Shown here piece by piece: positions 62,901-64,000 of a stretch of DNA of 64,000 nucleotides. The stretch spans positions 239,483 through 303,482 of the forward strand of contig NZ_JAKRNU010000006.1 in the NCBI RefSeq assembly GCF_022346545.1. The letters run 5' to 3'. Position 1 is the stretch's first letter. The number at the start of each line of letters is the position of its first letter. The position numbers were made by a program, and so were the translations under genes. The notes under the pieces were generated by a model that saw only the letters and a program-made list of their open reading frames with translations, was not told where the DNA came from and ran no database searches. Origin of the DNA: Sporosarcina sp. ACRSM. GTDB lineage: Bacteria; Bacillota; Bacilli; Bacillales_A; Planococcaceae.

Positions 62901-62977
62901 TGGTCGGGAAGACAGGATTCGAACCTGCGACCCCTTGGTCCCAAACCAAGTGCTCTACCAAGCTGAGCTACTTCCCG
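62901..62977 (-). tRNA. tRNA-Pro (TGG)
   Basis: Acceptor CGGGAAG/CTTCCCG, anticodon loop TTTGGGA, encoded CCA. Confidence 0.95.
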
Positions 62978-63002
62978 TAATGTTTAAATAAAATGATAAT
63001 GA

Positions 63003-63088
63003 TGCCGAGAACCGGAATCGAACCGGTACGGTAGTCACCTACCGCAGGATTTTAAGTCCTGTGCGTCTGCCAGTTCCGCCACCCCGGC
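63003..63088 (-). tRNA. tRNA-Leu (TAA)
   Basis: Acceptor GCCGGGG/TTCTCGGC, anticodon loop CTTAAAA, class II variable arm, no CCA encoded. Confidence 0.93.
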
Positions 63089-63100
63089 TAAATCATTTAA

Positions 63101-63172
63101 AGCGGAAGACGGGATTCGAACCCGCGACCCCGACCTTGGCAAGGTCGTATTCTACCACTGAACTACTTCCGC
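63101..63172 (-). tRNA. tRNA-Gly (GCC)
   Basis: Acceptor GCGGAAG/CTTCCGC, anticodon loop TTGCCAA, no CCA encoded. Confidence 0.95.
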
Positions 63173-63180
63173 GTTGAAAG

Positions 63181-63262
63181 TGCGGGTGAAGGGAGTCGAA
63201 CCCCCACGCCCGAAGGCACTAGATCCTAAGTCTAGCGTGTCTGCCAGTTCCACCACACCCGC
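63181..63262 (-). tRNA. tRNA-Leu (TAG)
   Basis: Acceptor GCGGGTG/CACCCGC, anticodon loop CTTAGGA, class II variable arm, no CCA encoded. Confidence 0.93.
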
Positions 63263-63294
63263 ATTGTTCGCCACAACTTGATAAGTCGTGATAA

Positions 63295-63370
63295 TGGTGA
63301 GCCATGCAGGATTCGAACCTGCGACCCTCTGATTAAAAGTCAGATGCTCTACCGACTGAGCTAATGGCTC
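63295..63370 (-). tRNA. tRNA-Lys (TTT)
   Basis: Acceptor GAGCCAT/ATGGCTC, anticodon loop CTTTTAA, encoded CCA. Confidence 0.95.
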
Positions 63371-63376
63371 TAAAAG

Positions 63377-63452
<76 letters not shown>

Positions 63453-63467
63453 AATTGTTTAGGTAAA

Positions 63468-63543
63468 TGGTGGAGGATGACGGGTTCGAACCGCCGACCC
63501 CCTGCTTGTAAGGCAGGTGCTCTCCCAGCTGAGCTAATCCTCC
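63468..63543 (-). tRNA. tRNA-Val (TAC)
   Basis: Acceptor GGAGGAT/ATCCTCC, anticodon loop CTTACAA, encoded CCA. First tRNA after 5S rRNA. Confidence 0.95.
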
Positions 63544-63623
63544 GTTATAAAATACTATGTTATGTTCATGTACTGTTATGCTATCTTGTCCAAAGTATAA
63601 TGATTATGTAATGAATTATCCAA

Positions 63624-63738
63624 GCCTGGCGACGTCCTACTCTTGCGGGGGAAAACCCCAACTACCATCGGCGCTGAAGAGCTTAACTTCCGTGTTCGGT
63701 ATGGGAACGGGTGTGACCTCTTCGCCATCGGCACCAGA
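63624..63738 (-). rRNA. rrf: 5S ribosomal RNA
   Basis: About 115 nt on the minus strand, nearly identical to the Bacillus 5S core: TCTGGTGCCGATGGCGAAG at the 5' end, CCCGTTCCCATACCGAACAC loop, GCCGATGGTAGT and the 3' GACGTCGCCAGGC. Confidence 0.97.
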
Positions 63739-63890
63739 CTTGTAATTCCTTTTCTTTAAGACATTATTTATTATAACAGAACTTAGTTATAATTGCAAGC
63801 ACTTTTTTAAAAAAGAACGGTGCTTGTTCGTTCAAAACCGGATAAAACTAACATTGTGTAAATCAAGATCAACTATAGCTTTTTAATCAA

Positions 63891-64000
63891 GGTTAAGTCC
63901 TCGATCGATTAGTATCTGTCAGCTCCACACGTCGCCGCGCTTCCACCCCAGACCTATCAACCTCATCTTCTTTGAGGGATCTTACTTACTTGCGTAATGG
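63891..64000 (-). rRNA. rrl: 23S ribosomal RNA, 3' end (continues beyond the window)
   Basis: The minus strand ends in CTAATCGATCGAGGACTTAACC, the conserved 3' terminus of Bacillus-type 23S rRNA; only about 110 nt are within the window. The spacer to 5S (63739-63890) holds an AT-rich processing region but no gene. Confidence 0.95.

Overview
This window is from a low-to-moderate GC member of the Bacillales. Strong AGGAGG-type ribosome binding sites, occasional TTG and GTG starts, a T-box, an S-box and a Bacillus-type rRNA-tRNA block all point there. Local gene order around metK-pckA (ytpA-like hydrolase, ytoA-like carbonic anhydrase, metK, pckA, ytmA-like hydrolase, ytkD, dps, ytjA/yidD) matches the same neighbourhood as I remember it in Bacillus subtilis. 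The sum of features suggests the Planococcaceae (Sporosarcina-like), but the genus is inference.

Layout. 1-2.9 kb: end of an M28 aminopeptidase, a DUF188 protein and the type III polyketide pair bpsA-bpsB. 2.9-6.0 kb: citrate synthase and an NhaC-family carrier behind a T-box whose specifier reads as tyrosine. 6.1-10.4 kb: a PIN toxin-antitoxin pair, then a YtrA-type GntR/ABC transporter operon preceded by five copies of one 20-bp operator. 10.4-21.9 kb: household genes (exported nuclease, large catalase, tandem FluC channels, UvrD-like helicase, signal peptidase, chemoreceptor, phosphatase, hydrolase, carbonic anhydrase). 22.0-28.3 kb: a sigma-54 module with a CBS-PAS-AAA+ activator, two iron alcohol dehydrogenases, a CoA-acylating semialdehyde dehydrogenase, two good -24/-12 promoters and palindromic candidate activator sites. 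28.4-34.5 kb: metK with an SAM-I riboswitch, pckA, then small genes including ytkD, dps and yidD.

34.6-51.5 kb is a phenylacetate catabolic island: paaY, paaX, three crotonases, thiolase, 3-hydroxyacyl-CoA dehydrogenase, aldehyde dehydrogenase, an EthD-family protein, paaD-paaC-paaB-paaA, a ferredoxin and ferredoxin reductase, paaK and an ActP-like symporter with its DUF485 partner. No paaE and no paaZ are visible. The ferredoxin/reductase pair and the aldehyde dehydrogenase plus a spare crotonase are the natural stand-ins. A shared AACG-N7-AACG motif overlaps the putative promoters of paaA, paaK and the symporter operon and is my candidate PaaX operator.

52-61.5 kb: a Zur-type box with a ZnuA lipoprotein, the menaquinone genes menF-menD-menH-menB-menE with divergent menA, and a YteA/DksA-like zinc finger protein. 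61.5-64 kb: a seven-copy repeat with a 20-21 bp period, then on the minus strand nineteen tRNA genes, 5S rRNA and the 3' end of 23S rRNA.

The less ordinary signals are the sigma-54 mini-regulon, the phenylacetate regulon with its non-standard electron supply, a family of structured intergenic elements (three copies) showing compensatory base changes, and the periodic repeat beside the tRNA block.
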